Part shown: in pieces, positions 6,195 through 14,727 of the stretch | How the letters are laid out: the number at the start of each line of letters is the position of its first letter | Position numbering within the stretch: the stretch's first letter is position 1 | NCBI GenBank assembly: GCA_043820985.1 | Contig: JBDRDH010000127.1 | Location: forward strand, 1 to 64,000 | DNA length: 64,000 nucleotides | From: JAAYXS01 sp043820985 | GTDB taxonomy: Bacteria; Planctomycetota; Phycisphaerae; UBA1845; Fen-1342 | Direction of reading: 5' to 3' | Position numbers and translations under genes: made by a program | Notes under the pieces: model-generated | The model's database searches: none | Seen by the model: only the letters and a program-made list of their open reading frames with translations | What the model was told of the DNA's origin: nothing

Positions 6195-8486
6195 ATGCCT
6201 GAGAAAACCAGGATTCGCCGGGCGCTGATTAGTGTTTATGACAAGACCGGGATCGTCGATTTTGCCCGGGCGCTTCATGATGAGTTTGGGATCGAGGTTA
6301 TCTCCACTGGCGGCACGGCCCGCACGCTGACCGAGGCTGGTATACCGGTCACGCTGGTCGAGGATGTAACCGGTTTTCCGGAGATGATGGACGGGCGGGT
6401 TAAGACGTTGCATCCGAAGATCCACGCCGCCATTCTGGCCGACCGCGATAATCCCGAGCACCTGCGTCAACTCGCCGAGCAGGGCATCGAGCCGATCGAC
6501 ATGGTCGTCGTAAACCTCTACCCGTTCGAGCAGACCATTGCCAAGCCGGACTGCACCTTCGAGCAAGCCATCGAGATGATCGACATCGGCGGCCCCTGCC
6601 TGCTCCGCGCGGCGGCGAAGAATCACAAGCATGTGACAGTCATTTGTGATCCGTCTGGTTATAAGCTCATACTTGATCATCTCCGAGAATCAGCGTCGGG
6701 AGAGGCGGAAGTGAGTCCGCATCGCTTGGCAGCGCGCGCCTTCGGTGTCACTCGTGGCTATGACGGCGTGATCTGGGATTACCTGTTAAGTCAGATGATT
6801 GCACCACTTCCAGAGTCTTCGACTCCACGGCTCCCAGTCGAGACGTTCTTGAACTTGGAGAAGCGCGGTCTTGTACGCTATGCCGAGAATCCGCATCAAA
6901 GTGGTGCTTACTACCGTGCACCGGGCACATGTGTCGGGTGGCGACCAGTAACCCATCGCACTCGCGAGCTGATGTCATTCAATAACTACGCCGACGCCAG
7001 CGCGGCGCTGGAGTTGTGTGCGGAGTTGACGCGGGAGGGGGATAGACTGTGGGACCGGTTTTTAACCGGTCAGTCCGAATGTGGGACCGGTTTGCAACCG
7101 GTCAATCAGCGCCAAGCTTCCACTCATATCTCAACCGAACATCTCACCAGAAGACACCTGCCACATATCCAGCGGCCAGAAGCAACATACTTCGTCACAT
7201 TCAGATTACGTGCCAGGACATTGTCTCCAGACGAACGGGATATCGTGCTCAGGGCTTGTACGTATTGGCACACGCGGAAAATGACGCTGTATGCGGCCTG
7301 CGTGATGCCGGATCATGTGCATCTGTTATTTGCACCTCATGAAATCCAGCCTAATCAGTGGGTGTCATTGGGGGAATTGATGCACAGCATAAAAAGATAC
7401 TCGGCGCGTGAGATTAACAAGCTACGAGGAGTACAAGGATCGGTGTGGTTGGATGAAACATTTGATCGCATCATTCGTGACGAGGCCGAGTTTATTGAAA
7501 AATGGGAGTACATCGAAGCTAATTCGGTGACCGCTGGGATTGTGGAGCATCCTGGTGAATACATGTGGTTTTGGAAATCAGATGCAGGGTATGGGGAAGT
7601 CCTGATGACTGACCGGTTGGAAACCGGTCCCACAGGAGTTGATGACCGGTTACAAACCGGTCCCACACAGGTTCTTCCAGCCGTTTGCTTTATCAAGCAC
7701 ACCAACGCCTGCGGGGTCGCGGTCGAGGGGGAGGCGCTCGAAGCCTATCGCAAGGCGTATCTGGGTGATCCGAACGCCGCCATGGGTGGGATTCTGGCGG
7801 TGAACTTCGACGTGGATGCCGGATTCGCCGAGGTGGTCATGGAGACCTACCAGCGCTGGGGCAAAGCGGCCGGCGTGGGCGGCTTCTTCGTCGAGGTCTG
7901 GTTGGCACCGTCGTTCGACGATGATGCGGTGGAGGTCATCCGCACAAAGAAGAAGTGGGGTGAGCGCGTGCGAATGCTGGCTGTCGGCGACATGAGCGCC
8001 GCGCCCGATCCCGACGAGATGGACATCAAACGCATCGCCGGCGGCGTGCTCATGCAAAGCCGCGATCTGATCGGCCTCAACGAAAACCAATGGCAAGTAG
8101 TCACGCAACGTCAACCCACGGAAGCAGAAATGGATGATCTGCGGCTGGCGTGGCTGGTTTGCAAACACACCAAGAGTAACGCCATCACCATCTGCGCCGA
8201 TAGTATGCTGATTGGCAACGGAGCCGGTCAGATGTCGCGTGTGATGAGTTGCCGCATTGCCACCTGGCTGGCGCAGGAAAACGGGCATGCTGACAAGTTG
8301 AAAGGCGCCGTGGCGGCTTCGGATGCGTTCTTCCCCTTCCGCGACGGCCCCGACATCCTGGCCGACGCCGGTGTGACCGCGCTGATCCAACCCGGTGGCA
8401 GCAAACGCGACCAGGAAGTGATCGACGCCGCCAATGAGCGCGGCCTGGCCATGATCTTCACCGGCACGCGACATTTTCGGCATTGA
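6195..8486 (+). CDS. purH: PurH with an in-frame transposase inserted
   Basis: Bifunctional AICAR transformylase/IMP cyclohydrolase makes IMP in the last two steps of purine synthesis. The N-terminal cyclohydrolase (MGS-like) part has ALISVYDKTG, STGGTAR and DGRVKTLHPKIH. The transformylase part has FNNYADASAALEL, the catalytic KHTNACG and the usual end GTRHFRH. At 763 residues the protein is about 200 longer than the family norm. The surplus is a complete RAYT transposase (7047-7667) that keeps the frame on both sides; removing 207 codons joins TREGDR to QVLPAVCFIKH and leaves a normal 556-residue PurH. No stop or frameshift is present, so the gene may make a chimeric protein. ATG 6195 is chosen because the conserved start MPEKTRIRRAL follows it. 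Confidence 0.92.
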   Translation: MPEKTRIRRALISVYDKTGIVDFARALHDEFGIEVISTGGTARTLTEAGIPVTLVEDVTGFPEMMDGRVKTLHPKIHAAILADRDNPEHLRQLAEQGIEPIDMVVVNLYPFEQTIAKPDCTFEQAIEMIDIGGPCLLRAAAKNHKHVTVICDPSGYKLILDHLRESASGEAEVSPHRLAARAFGVTRGYDGVIWDYLLSQMIAPLPESSTPRLPVETFLNLEKRGLVRYAENPHQSGAYYRAPGTCVGWRPVTHRTRELMSFNNYADASAALELCAELTREGDRLWDRFLTGQSECGTGLQPVNQRQASTHISTEHLTRRHLPHIQRPEATYFVTFRLRARTLSPDERDIVLRACTYWHTRKMTLYAACVMPDHVHLLFAPHEIQPNQWVSLGELMHSIKRYSAREINKLRGVQGSVWLDETFDRIIRDEAEFIEKWEYIEANSVTAGIVEHPGEYMWFWKSDAGYGEVLMTDRLETGPTGVDDRLQTGPTQVLPAVCFIKHTNACGVAVEGEALEAYRKAYLGDPNAAMGGILAVNFDVDAGFAEVVMETYQRWGKAAGVGGFFVEVWLAPSFDDDAVEVIRTKKKWGERVRMLAVGDMSAAPDPDEMDIKRIAGGVLMQSRDLIGLNENQWQVVTQRQPTEAEMDDLRLAWLVCKHTKSNAITICADSMLIGNGAGQMSRVMSCRIATWLAQENGHADKLKGAVAASDAFFPFRDGPDILADAGVTALIQPGGSKRDQEVIDAANERGLAMIFTGTRHFRH
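7053..7071 (+). repeat. REP palindrome, left outer
   Basis: GACCGGTT-TTT-AACCGGTC: eight-base perfect arms with a three-base loop, preceded by TGTGG. It is translated as part of PurH (DRFLTG). Confidence 0.85.
7085..7103 (+). repeat. REP palindrome, left inner
   Basis: GACCGGTT-TGC-AACCGGTC, preceded by GTGG, in the same orientation as the left outer copy 13 bases away. Translated as GTGLQPV. Confidence 0.85.
7611..7629 (-). repeat. REP palindrome, right inner
   Basis: GACCGGTT-GGA-AACCGGTC followed by CCACA, i.e. inverted relative to the left pair. Translated as DRLETGP. Confidence 0.85.
7644..7662 (-). repeat. REP palindrome, right outer
   Basis: GACCGGTT-ACA-AACCGGTC followed by CCACAC, inverted relative to the left pair. 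Its 19-base core is identical to the intergenic copy at 51861-51879. Confidence 0.85.
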
Positions 8487-8512
8487 GTCGGGGCAACATT
8501 ACGGGCGGCGGA

Positions 8513-8719
8513 TTATTCCGGGGCCGGGGGTGGTTGTGCGGGCAGTTGTTCGTCCGCCAAGCCTTCCTCCGTCAGGTCATGGTCGATGGAGTAGGCTTCG
8601 CGGAACCATAATCCCAGGTCGACCATGCGACAGCGGATGCCGCAGAAGGGATACTCGTCAGGCAGTTTTCCCTCATATTCGATGCTGGTTCGGCAGGTTG
8701 CGCACTGATAAGTTGACAC
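8513..8719 (-). CDS. yacG: YacG-like zinc-binding gyrase inhibitor
   Basis: A 68-residue protein of the YacG family, which binds one zinc ion and, in E. coli, inhibits DNA gyrase. Zinc ligands are CATC near the start and CGIRC about 20 residues on, followed by the family signature MVDLGLWFREAYSI. The Asp/Glu/Pro-rich tail is variable in the family. I prefer the GTG at 8719, which has AGGA and GGGAT upstream and starts just before the first CxxC; an ATG at 8761 would add 14 residues absent from the family. It lies immediately downstream of the sigma factor gene stop at 8781, but its start precedes nothing else on its strand, so it is probably monocistronic. Confidence 0.8.
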   Translation of the reverse strand: MSTYQCATCRTSIEYEGKLPDEYPFCGIRCRMVDLGLWFREAYSIDHDLTEEGLADEQLPAQPPPAPE

Positions 8720-8780
8720 GTGATCCCGCTTCCTGAGTGTCAGGTATAATCGGCCATGCACATCAATGACGGGGGTGAAG

Positions 8781-9674
8781 CTACATGCTCTCTTTGACGT
8801 AGTCCATCAGCTTGTGAGTGGCTTCTTTCTCGATTTGCCGTACGCGTTCGCGCGTCAGGCCGACGGCCTCGCCGATCTCCTTGAGGGTCATGCGTTTGCC
8901 ATCCTGGCTGTTGAGCCCGTAGCGGAGCTTTAGTACCAGGGCTTCGCGCTCGGTTATGCGGGCGAGCATCTGACTGACGAAGTCGGCATCCGATTCGCTG
9001 AAGACGGCTTCAAAGGGCTGAGGAGTGCGGGTGTCTGGCAGAGCTTCGGTCAGGGATGACTCGCCATCGCCGCCGCCGTCCTGGGTGCGGGAGGTGCAGG
9101 CCTTGATGGCCTGTGAGATGGCCGAAGCCTTGCGCTGCGTGATCTGCATATGCTCGGCGAGTTCGATCATGGATGGCTGACGGCCGAGCTTTTCCTCCAG
9201 TTCGCGCTTGGCCAGGCGCATATGCCCGATTTGCTCTATCAGGTAGCTGGGGATATGAATCATCTGCGAGGCGCTTTGCACGGCGCGGCGAATGGCCTGG
9301 TCGATCCAGTAGCCGGCGTAGGTGCTGAATCGTGAGCCGACAGTGGGATCAAAGCGATCGATGGCGTTCATCAAGCCGACGTTGCCTTCGTTTACCAGGT
9401 CTTCCATCGGCAAGCCGCGGTTGCGAAAGTTTTTCGCCACGCTGATTACCAGCCGGAGGTTGCACTTGGCCAACCGCTCGCGGGCTTCAACGGCGGCTTG
9501 CATACGCAGTTCACGCTCTTTGAGGGTGAGTTCGCCGCGCTCGTACAGTTCATCCGCTTCGGCGGCGGCACGGACCTTGGTTCCCAGCTCTTGTTCCTGC
9601 TCAGCAGTCAGCAGGGGGTACTTCTTGATCTGCTTCAAGTATTCGCCTAAGGCCGAGTCGAGTCTGGATGCCAT
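8781..9674 (-). CDS. RNA polymerase sigma-70 factor, RpoD/RpoS-like
   Basis: A 297-residue group 1/2 sigma factor. Region 1.2 is LGEYLKQIKKYPLL; region 2 contains NLRLVISVAKNFRNRG, LVNEGNVGLMNAIDRFD and FSTYAGYWIDQAIRRA; region 3 has IHIPSYLIEQI; region 4 ends with MTLKEIGEAVGLTRERVRQI, the helix-turn-helix that reads the -35 box. It lacks region 1.1 and the large non-conserved insert of E. coli RpoD, so it matches group 2 factors (RpoS or SigB/C-type) or the short primary factors of some phyla. It is followed by yacG on the same strand. Confidence 0.9.
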   Translation of the reverse strand: MASRLDSALGEYLKQIKKYPLLTAEQEQELGTKVRAAAEADELYERGELTLKERELRMQAAVEARERLAKCNLRLVISVAKNFRNRGLPMEDLVNEGNVGLMNAIDRFDPTVGSRFSTYAGYWIDQAIRRAVQSASQMIHIPSYLIEQIGHMRLAKRELEEKLGRQPSMIELAEHMQITQRKASAISQAIKACTSRTQDGGGDGESSLTEALPDTRTPQPFEAVFSESDADFVSQMLARITEREALVLKLRYGLNSQDGKRMTLKEIGEAVGLTRERVRQIEKEATHKLMDYVKESM

Positions 9675-9906
9675 GCGTTTGTTGCCGCCTACTAGCCCGT
9701 GACCACGATAACCGACAGACCGCCCACGCTACACCTCACACGTGCCGCGGGGCCCCAGGTCCGTATCGGCTAACCACCTTGCGAGAATCACTCCTAACGG
9801 ATGATAGCCGAACTGGTGCCTAGCGACCAGAGTTTATCAGGCATACTACAACCGGAAATGCCGACATTGGTAACCACATTGTCCTGGAGTAGTCCTGACG
9901 GGTTCT

Positions 9907-10497
9907 TCAGGCTGTCAATGATAGGTGTTTCAGCAGACGGGTAACCGCTTCGAGCGGTAGCCCGACGACGTTGGAGAAACTGCCCTCAATCCGCTCGACC
10001 AGTCGGTCCCCGACATCCTGGATGCCATAGGCGCCAGCCTTGCCCGACCAGTCGCCACTACGCAGGTAAGTTTCAATCTGGGCCTGATCGGCACGCATCC
10101 AGACACGTGTCAGCGCGGCATGGAACAGGCGTTGCGTGCCACCGTTTACGCGCACGAAGCACAGACCGGTGATAACGTCGCAGGCGCGTCCCGCCTGGAG
10201 GAGTAACATCCGGCGTGCATCATCGACATTGAGTGGTTTGCCCAGCAGCATCTGCTCACAGACCACAACCGTGTCAGCTCCTAAAACCCAGTTACCGGGG
10301 TGACGATCGGCGACGGCGCGGGCCTTGAAATAGGCCAAAGCTTCGGCCCACGCCACGGCATTTACGGCGTCCGGTTTGGAACTCGGTTCAGCCAGGGGAC
10401 AGGCCTTGATCTGGAAGCGCGGCATGATTTGTTTCAGTAATTCATACCGACGTGGGCTGGCCGAAGCCAGAATCAAGCTTTGGGTTGCGGGAGACAT
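9907..10497 (-). CDS. maf: Maf-like nucleotide pyrophosphatase
   Basis: A 196-residue Maf/HAM1-superfamily protein. Maf enzymes hydrolyse nucleoside triphosphates such as dTTP, UTP or modified pyrimidines to monophosphates and are linked to septum control and housecleaning. Seen here: the start ILASASPRRYELL, the central GADTVVV and LGKPLN, and the lower-specificity loop DWSGKAGAYGIQ followed by EGSFSNVVGLP. The catalytic Asp lies in GADTVV. It is transcribed divergently from the endonuclease IV gene, with 53 bases between the starts. Confidence 0.92.
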   Translation of the reverse strand: MSPATQSLILASASPRRYELLKQIMPRFQIKACPLAEPSSKPDAVNAVAWAEALAYFKARAVADRHPGNWVLGADTVVVCEQMLLGKPLNVDDARRMLLLQAGRACDVITGLCFVRVNGGTQRLFHAALTRVWMRADQAQIETYLRSGDWSGKAGAYGIQDVGDRLVERIEGSFSNVVGLPLEAVTRLLKHLSLTA

Positions 10498-10550
10498 TGG
10501 CGGTCAGCACTCGTTTGACCCATATACCAATCTCCATTAGATATCCGGGC

Positions 10551-11468
10551 ATGGCGGGCGTCAAAAAAACAAGTCGGCCGGGACGTGTCCGGAAACATCG
10601 CTTCGGGGCACACCTGTCAATTGCGGGTGGCATGCACAAGGCCTTACTCGCGGCGCATGAGTTGGGTTTTGACACAGTGCAGGTGTTTGTCAAGAACCAA
10701 CGCCAGTGGCGGGCGACACCGTTTCGGGAGACCGACGTGCAGCGCTGGCATGAATTGCTGTCGAAGGCGGGCTTTGGCCCGGTCGTGGCACATGCGTCCT
10801 ACCTGGTGAACCTGGCTTCGCCCGATCGCCAACTGTGGGCGCGCAGCCGGGATGCATTCGCCGAGGAGCTACGCCGCTGCCAGAAGCTCGCAATCCGCTA
10901 CCTGGTTGTGCATCCCGGGGCCGCGATGACTCCGACGCCGACCGGCGGAATCGCACGTGTGGCGCGGGCACTTAATGAGATCTTCGACCGTCAACCGGAT
11001 CTTGAAACGATGGTGTTGTTGGAGACAACGGCGGGGCAGGGCACCACGCTGGGGCGCACGTTCGCGGAATTGGGGGAAATCATTACTCAGGTTCAGGAGC
11101 CCGAGCGGGTTGGCGTCTGTGTTGACACCTGCCACGTTTTTGCTGCCGGCTACGACATCCGCCAGCCGGCGGGGTATCGTGGGATGATTGCCGAGGCTGA
11201 GCGCATGGTGGGTCTTGACCGCATCCATTGCTGGCACATGAACGACAGCTTGACCGATTTCGGCTTGCACCGTGACCGTCATGCCCACATCGGCCACGGC
11301 CGAATCGGCATGGCTGGTTTCCGTAACCTGTTGGCTGACCGTCGTTTCCACCACATTCCGATGATTCTTGAAACCCCCAAGGGCACCAATGAAGCCGGTC
11401 GGCAGTGGGACGCAGTCAATCTCCGTCGCCTGCGAGCCATCGCGGCGCGGTGCCAAGAGTCGGATTGA
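10551..11468 (+). CDS. nfo: Endonuclease IV (AP endonuclease)
   Basis: Deoxyribonuclease IV cleaves DNA 5' of abasic sites in base excision repair. This 305-residue protein has the three-zinc TIM-barrel ligands in family order: HLSIAGG, VVHPG, LLETTAGQG, VDTCHVFAAGYD, WHMND, HAHIGHG and ILETPKG. The ATG at 10551 is favoured because the basic stretch KKTSRPGRVRKHR leads straight into the conserved FGAHLSIAGG; an upstream GTG at 10452 overlaps the divergent maf gene. The ACGCA/TGCGT hairpin after the stop, followed by TTTT, may be a weak terminator. Confidence 0.93.
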   Translation: MAGVKKTSRPGRVRKHRFGAHLSIAGGMHKALLAAHELGFDTVQVFVKNQRQWRATPFRETDVQRWHELLSKAGFGPVVAHASYLVNLASPDRQLWARSRDAFAEELRRCQKLAIRYLVVHPGAAMTPTPTGGIARVARALNEIFDRQPDLETMVLLETTAGQGTTLGRTFAELGEIITQVQEPERVGVCVDTCHVFAAGYDIRQPAGYRGMIAEAERMVGLDRIHCWHMNDSLTDFGLHRDRHAHIGHGRIGMAGFRNLLADRRFHHIPMILETPKGTNEAGRQWDAVNLRRLRAIAARCQESD

Positions 11469-11494
11469 TGCCCTGACCTACGCAGTTGTGCGTT

Positions 11495-12580
11495 TTATGC
11501 ACCGCGTTCTTTCAATCGCTTTAATGAGCTTGCCACGGCGGCGCTGACTGTGGCATCGTCGTCTTGTACGGCTTCGACGAGAGCCTGCTCCACTGCGGTG
11601 TGGGTGGCCGCGTCGGGCGATGTGTAGTTACCCAGTGTGATGGCGGCGTTACGGCGCCACATGGCACACCGGGCGCGGCGCGTGGCGGAGTTCGCCGTCA
11701 GACGCCGGTACTCGGCTGAGCGCAATGTAAGGAGCTTCAGGAGGTCCAGGTGAGCTGGCGTGTATTGGGTGGTCAGATCGGGATGGCGGGCGGGTGGGGC
11801 CGAGCGGTTATAGGGACAGACTTGCTGGCAGATATCGCAGCCGAAGACCCAATCACCCAGCTTTTCGTGGATATCTGGGGGGATTTCAGTACGGTGCTCG
11901 ATGGTCCAGTAACTGAGGCAGCGCGCGGCATTTAGCTGGTGGGGCGCGAAGATCGCGCCGGTTGGGCAGGCGTCCAGACAGCGTGTACAGGAGCCGCAAT
12001 GGTCTGTCGTGGGAGTTGCTGGAGTGAGTTCGAGCGTGGTAAGGATCTCGCCCAGCAGCAGGTATGAGCCCAATTGGCGGTTGATCAGTCCAGTATGTTT
12101 GCCGATCCAGCCCAAGCCGGCGGCCTGGGCCAACTCGCGTTCCAGGAGCGGAGCAGTATCAACGCAGATACGCGTCTCGAAGGGCTCTGACAACTGTGAG
12201 CGAAGTCCGGCAACGACTTCCATCAGCATCTCTCGTATTACCTGGTGGTAGTCGCGTCCACGAGCATAGGCGGCGACGCGTCCGGTGGGACGTCGATGCT
12301 CCGGGCGGTGCTCATCCTGGGGGCGGTAGTTTAAGGCGACACAGATTGCCGAGCGCGCTCCCGGCAGCAGATTAGCAGGGTTTTCGCGCAGATGGACGTT
12401 ACGAGCAAGATAGTGCATGGAACCCCCGTAGCCGGCCGTCAGCCAATCCCTATAATACGTCGCTTGCGGCACTGGGCCCATGTTAGTAATACCGACCAGG
12501 TCGAAACCGGCCTGATAAGCAAGTGCCCGGACGGACTCGGCTTTGTTGAAGGTAGTCATTATAGACGATGATACCGTCAT
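11495..12580 (-). CDS. queG: Epoxyqueuosine reductase QueG
   Basis: A cobalamin- and iron-sulfur-dependent enzyme that reduces epoxyqueuosine to queuosine in tRNA anticodons, the last step of the pathway. The 361-residue chain has the N-terminal B12-binding part (GFDLVGITN, GGSMHYLARN, CVALNYR, CVDTAPLLERELA), then two 4Fe-4S motifs, CGSCTRCLDACPTGAI and GCDICQQVCPYN, with the conserved CLSYWTIEHR between them. The last 100 residues look like a HEAT-type region. Two ATGs fit, 12580 and 12559; I keep the longer. It is convergent with the endonuclease gene and divergent from the next small ORF. Confidence 0.92.
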   Translation of the reverse strand: MTVSSSIMTTFNKAESVRALAYQAGFDLVGITNMGPVPQATYYRDWLTAGYGGSMHYLARNVHLRENPANLLPGARSAICVALNYRPQDEHRPEHRRPTGRVAAYARGRDYHQVIREMLMEVVAGLRSQLSEPFETRICVDTAPLLERELAQAAGLGWIGKHTGLINRQLGSYLLLGEILTTLELTPATPTTDHCGSCTRCLDACPTGAIFAPHQLNAARCLSYWTIEHRTEIPPDIHEKLGDWVFGCDICQQVCPYNRSAPPARHPDLTTQYTPAHLDLLKLLTLRSAEYRRLTANSATRRARCAMWRRNAAITLGNYTSPDAATHTAVEQALVEAVQDDDATVSAAVASSLKRLKERGA

Positions 12581-12588
12581 AGCCTGCG

Positions 12589-12602
12589 CCGGTTCAAACC
12601 GG
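12589..12602. repeat. REP-core-like palindrome
   Basis: CCGGTT-CA-AACCGG lies between queG and the next gene. It matches the inner core of the purH REPs but has a two-base loop and lacks the flanking GA/TC. It may be a decayed copy or chance. Confidence 0.35.
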
Positions 12603-12627
12603 GCACCCGTACGGGAAAGGTACGTTT

Positions 12628-13032
12628 ATGTTCAATTTCGACTGGTTCAAGAGCGGCGGATTGCATCAGCAGATAGCGGAAGCCAAGCGGCGCTGCGCGC
12701 TGAAAAAGTTCCCGGAAGATGATGCCGCCAGCCGTAACGGCTCCCAGGAATATGCCCAGTACCTGGATGAGCTGGAGACGCGGATCATCCTGTATCTCAA
12801 AGACGGCCTGAGCTACGAGATGCGCGAGATCGCGGAAATCGGCATGAGTAGCGCCCTGGCGTTCGAGTGCGTACCGGTTGATGAGAATTACCAGGTTGGA
12901 TCTTACGTTATCGTTGTGCCTTTTGAGGACATTGCGCGAGTGGAAGTATTCGCGGTTCATCCTGATGATAAGCCCCAGGAGAATATCCGTATTCCCGGCT
13001 TCCGTAGCGGGGCCGAATCCAGTCGCGACTAA
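12628..13032 (+). CDS. Unrecognised small cytoplasmic protein
   Basis: A 134-residue protein I do not recognise. It starts MFNFDWFKSGGL, followed by a helical charged stretch, then a predicted beta-rich C-terminal half (LAFECVPVDENY, SYVIVVPFEDIARVEVFAV). There is no signal peptide or membrane segment, and no Cys cluster. GGGAAAGG lies upstream of the ATG. The gap to the next gene, a lipoprotein on the same strand, is 33 bases, so the two may be co-transcribed. Confidence 0.6.
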   Translation: MFNFDWFKSGGLHQQIAEAKRRCALKKFPEDDAASRNGSQEYAQYLDELETRIILYLKDGLSYEMREIAEIGMSSALAFECVPVDENYQVGSYVIVVPFEDIARVEVFAVHPDDKPQENIRIPGFRSGAESSRD

Positions 13033-13065
13033 GTAGTCATAAATAATTGTCGTGGGGACACTGAG

Positions 13066-13848
13066 ATGAACTATCGACTGGTCCTGGCAGTCGTAATCGT
13101 CGTGGTCACTATTACTGGCTGTGGTCCCAGCTTTGGGCCACGGGCTCAATATGGCGTCGCCTTCTACTGCCCGGGAGCGGGCAATATCGACTTCGGTGAT
13201 CAGGGTGTGCGTCAGGGTCTGGAACGGGCGGGTTATCGCGGGCAGGTGGCTTCGGTCATGTGGACGGTCTCGTTCAATCCGGCCATCGATCAGGCCCTGC
13301 GCATCAATGCCCATCTGGGGGCCAGCCGCCTGGCCAGTTTTATAAAGCAGTACATCGAACAATACCCTGGGCGACCGGTCAATCTGATTGGTCTGTCCGC
13401 CGGCACCGGCGTGGCGATCTGGGCCCTGGAAGATTTGGATCCACAGTACCAGGTCGACAACGTCGTGCTGCTGAGTTCGAGTCTGCACCATAAATATGAT
13501 GTGGGTAAGGCGCTGAAGAGGGTCAAGGGGAAAATTTACAACTACTATTCATCCGAGGATCCAATTCTGGCCGGGCCGATGAAGATTTTTGGTACGATTG
13601 ATGGCGTGTTCTTCGAGGACGGTGCCGGGGCGGTCGGCCTGCATTCGCCGACGGGAGCCGAGCGCATCGTCAACATACCCTGGCAGCCGGAATTCAAGCA
13701 GTACGGCTACCACGGAATGCACACCGACGTAACCAGTCCGGCGTTCGTGCAGGCACGTATTTCACAACACATCAACTCGCAAGCAGCGCTGCAAACAAAG
13801 ACCGCCACTGTGCTGGTGAAAGCGTCTCGGCCCGCGCATCCGGATTGA
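13066..13848 (+). CDS. Lipoprotein with alpha/beta-hydrolase-like core
   Basis: A 260-residue exported protein. The signal peptide core VVIVVVTITGC ends in a lipobox-like Cys at residue 19. The body is similar to alpha/beta hydrolases: a strand VAFYCPGAG, helix-rich section, then NLIGLSAGTGVAIWAL, where LSAG resembles the nucleophile elbow GxSxG (GLSAG). A candidate Asp lies in YYSSEDPI and a candidate His in YHGMHTD, so a Ser-Asp-His triad is possible. The natural substrate is unknown. The last 77 bases overlap the 3' end of rsmA on the other strand. Confidence 0.7.
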   Translation: MNYRLVLAVVIVVVTITGCGPSFGPRAQYGVAFYCPGAGNIDFGDQGVRQGLERAGYRGQVASVMWTVSFNPAIDQALRINAHLGASRLASFIKQYIEQYPGRPVNLIGLSAGTGVAIWALEDLDPQYQVDNVVLLSSSLHHKYDVGKALKRVKGKIYNYYSSEDPILAGPMKIFGTIDGVFFEDGAGAVGLHSPTGAERIVNIPWQPEFKQYGYHGMHTDVTSPAFVQARISQHINSQAALQTKTATVLVKASRPAHPD

Positions 13849-14650
13849 TTCCGAGCTGCTCGAACACTTCGCGCGCTTCCGATGGCTTACGACCAGACAA
13901 AGTGTTGACCAGCTTCTTGCGCCGATTGCGAAAGCTGGCGCGCACAAAATCCACGAAAGCAGGTATATCAGCAGGCTCAAGATCCGTGGGAGCACGCGGT
14001 TGGATGGCCAGCATGGCGGATTCAACCCGCGGCTGGGGCCAGAAAGCTGTCCGGGGCAGGATCGCGAGGGGGTGTAGTTCGGCCAGGGTAGCTGTAATGA
14101 CTGAAATCGGGCCGTACTCGGCGGTTGCCGGCTGCGCGCCGAGCCGTAAGCCAACTTCCCTCTGGATCGTGGCCACCAGCAACGCAAACGGGGGGCGGAC
14201 CAGCAACAGCTCCATCAGCAGGGGCGTGGCAATCTGGTAGGGCAGATTGGCCACGAGCTTGTAGGCGCCGCCGGGTGCTGGCGAGTGTTCCGCGAGTTGT
14301 TGCAAGATGAGCGGATTGATCTGGTTCTTGCTTGCCAGGGCATCGCCGGGGACCAGGGTAAAGCGTGGCTGAGTGCCCAGCCGCTGCTGCAGGATACGCT
14401 GCAGACCATGGTCGATCTCGACACCGATGACATATGCTCCGCTATCGAGCAGGAATTCGGTTAGCGAGCCGGTGGCGCACCCGATTTCAAGCACGACATC
14501 CTCAGGTTGCAGTTTTGCGGCGGATACCAGTTTTCGCATAAGATTCAGATCGACCAGGAAATTCTGCCCAAAGCGATGCAAGGGCGCCAGGCCGGCGGCG
14601 GCCAGCAGGGCTTGCAGCTCTGTTTTTGTGTGACCGGGCATGCTGGGCAT
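13772..14650 (-). CDS. rsmA: RsmA/KsgA 16S rRNA dimethyltransferase
   Basis: This enzyme dimethylates two adjacent adenosines near the 3' end of 16S rRNA during small-subunit maturation. The 292-residue chain has HRFGQNFLVD, the SAM-binding VLEIGCATGSLTEFLL, VIGVEIDHGL and the catalytic NLPYQIATPLL (NLPY motif). I chose ATG 14650; a longer start at 14740 would run antisense across the true start of selD. The gene is convergent with the lipoprotein gene, with a 77-base overlap, and divergent from selD. Confidence 0.92.
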   Translation of the reverse strand: MPSMPGHTKTELQALLAAAGLAPLHRFGQNFLVDLNLMRKLVSAAKLQPEDVVLEIGCATGSLTEFLLDSGAYVIGVEIDHGLQRILQQRLGTQPRFTLVPGDALASKNQINPLILQQLAEHSPAPGGAYKLVANLPYQIATPLLMELLLVRPPFALLVATIQREVGLRLGAQPATAEYGPISVITATLAELHPLAILPRTAFWPQPRVESAMLAIQPRAPTDLEPADIPAFVDFVRASFRNRRKKLVNTLSGRKPSEAREVFEQLGINPDARAETLSPAQWRSLFAALLAS

Positions 14651-14727
14651 GGTCTCGCGGTGCTGGGGCTTTGGCAAGCACCGTGATAGAATACAGGATG
14701 CTGATTGACGGAATTCCGGGAGTGATG

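Larger units (their letters stand above)
7047..7667 (+). mobile_element. RAYT element inserted inside purH
   Basis: A REP-associated tyrosine transposase (TnpA_REP, Y1 family) and its paired REP palindromes, about 621 bases. The domain spans roughly 7156-7590: RHLPHIQ, YFVTFRL, the metal-binding HUH-type motif MPDHVHLLF, the likely catalytic Tyr in SIKRYSAREIN, then FDRIIRDEAEF and YIEANSVTAG. All family landmarks are intact. REPs at 7053-7071 and 7085-7103 on the left, and 7611-7629 and 7644-7662 on the right, are in opposite orientation, so the element ends TGTGGGACC... and ...GGTCCCACA. There is no target duplication, as expected for single-strand chemistry. Base composition is visibly less GC-rich than the surroundings. 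It has no obvious own start with a ribosome binding site, so it is probably translated as part of PurH. Confidence 0.88.

Noticed and set aside
7047..7667. Intein in purH
   Set aside because: No Cys/Ser at the N-junction, no His-Asn at the C-junction and no Hint-fold blocks; the insert is instead a RAYT with REP ends.
12577..13491. 304-codon open frame on the minus strand
   Set aside because: It is antisense to two plus-strand genes that have better starts and, for one, a lipobox.
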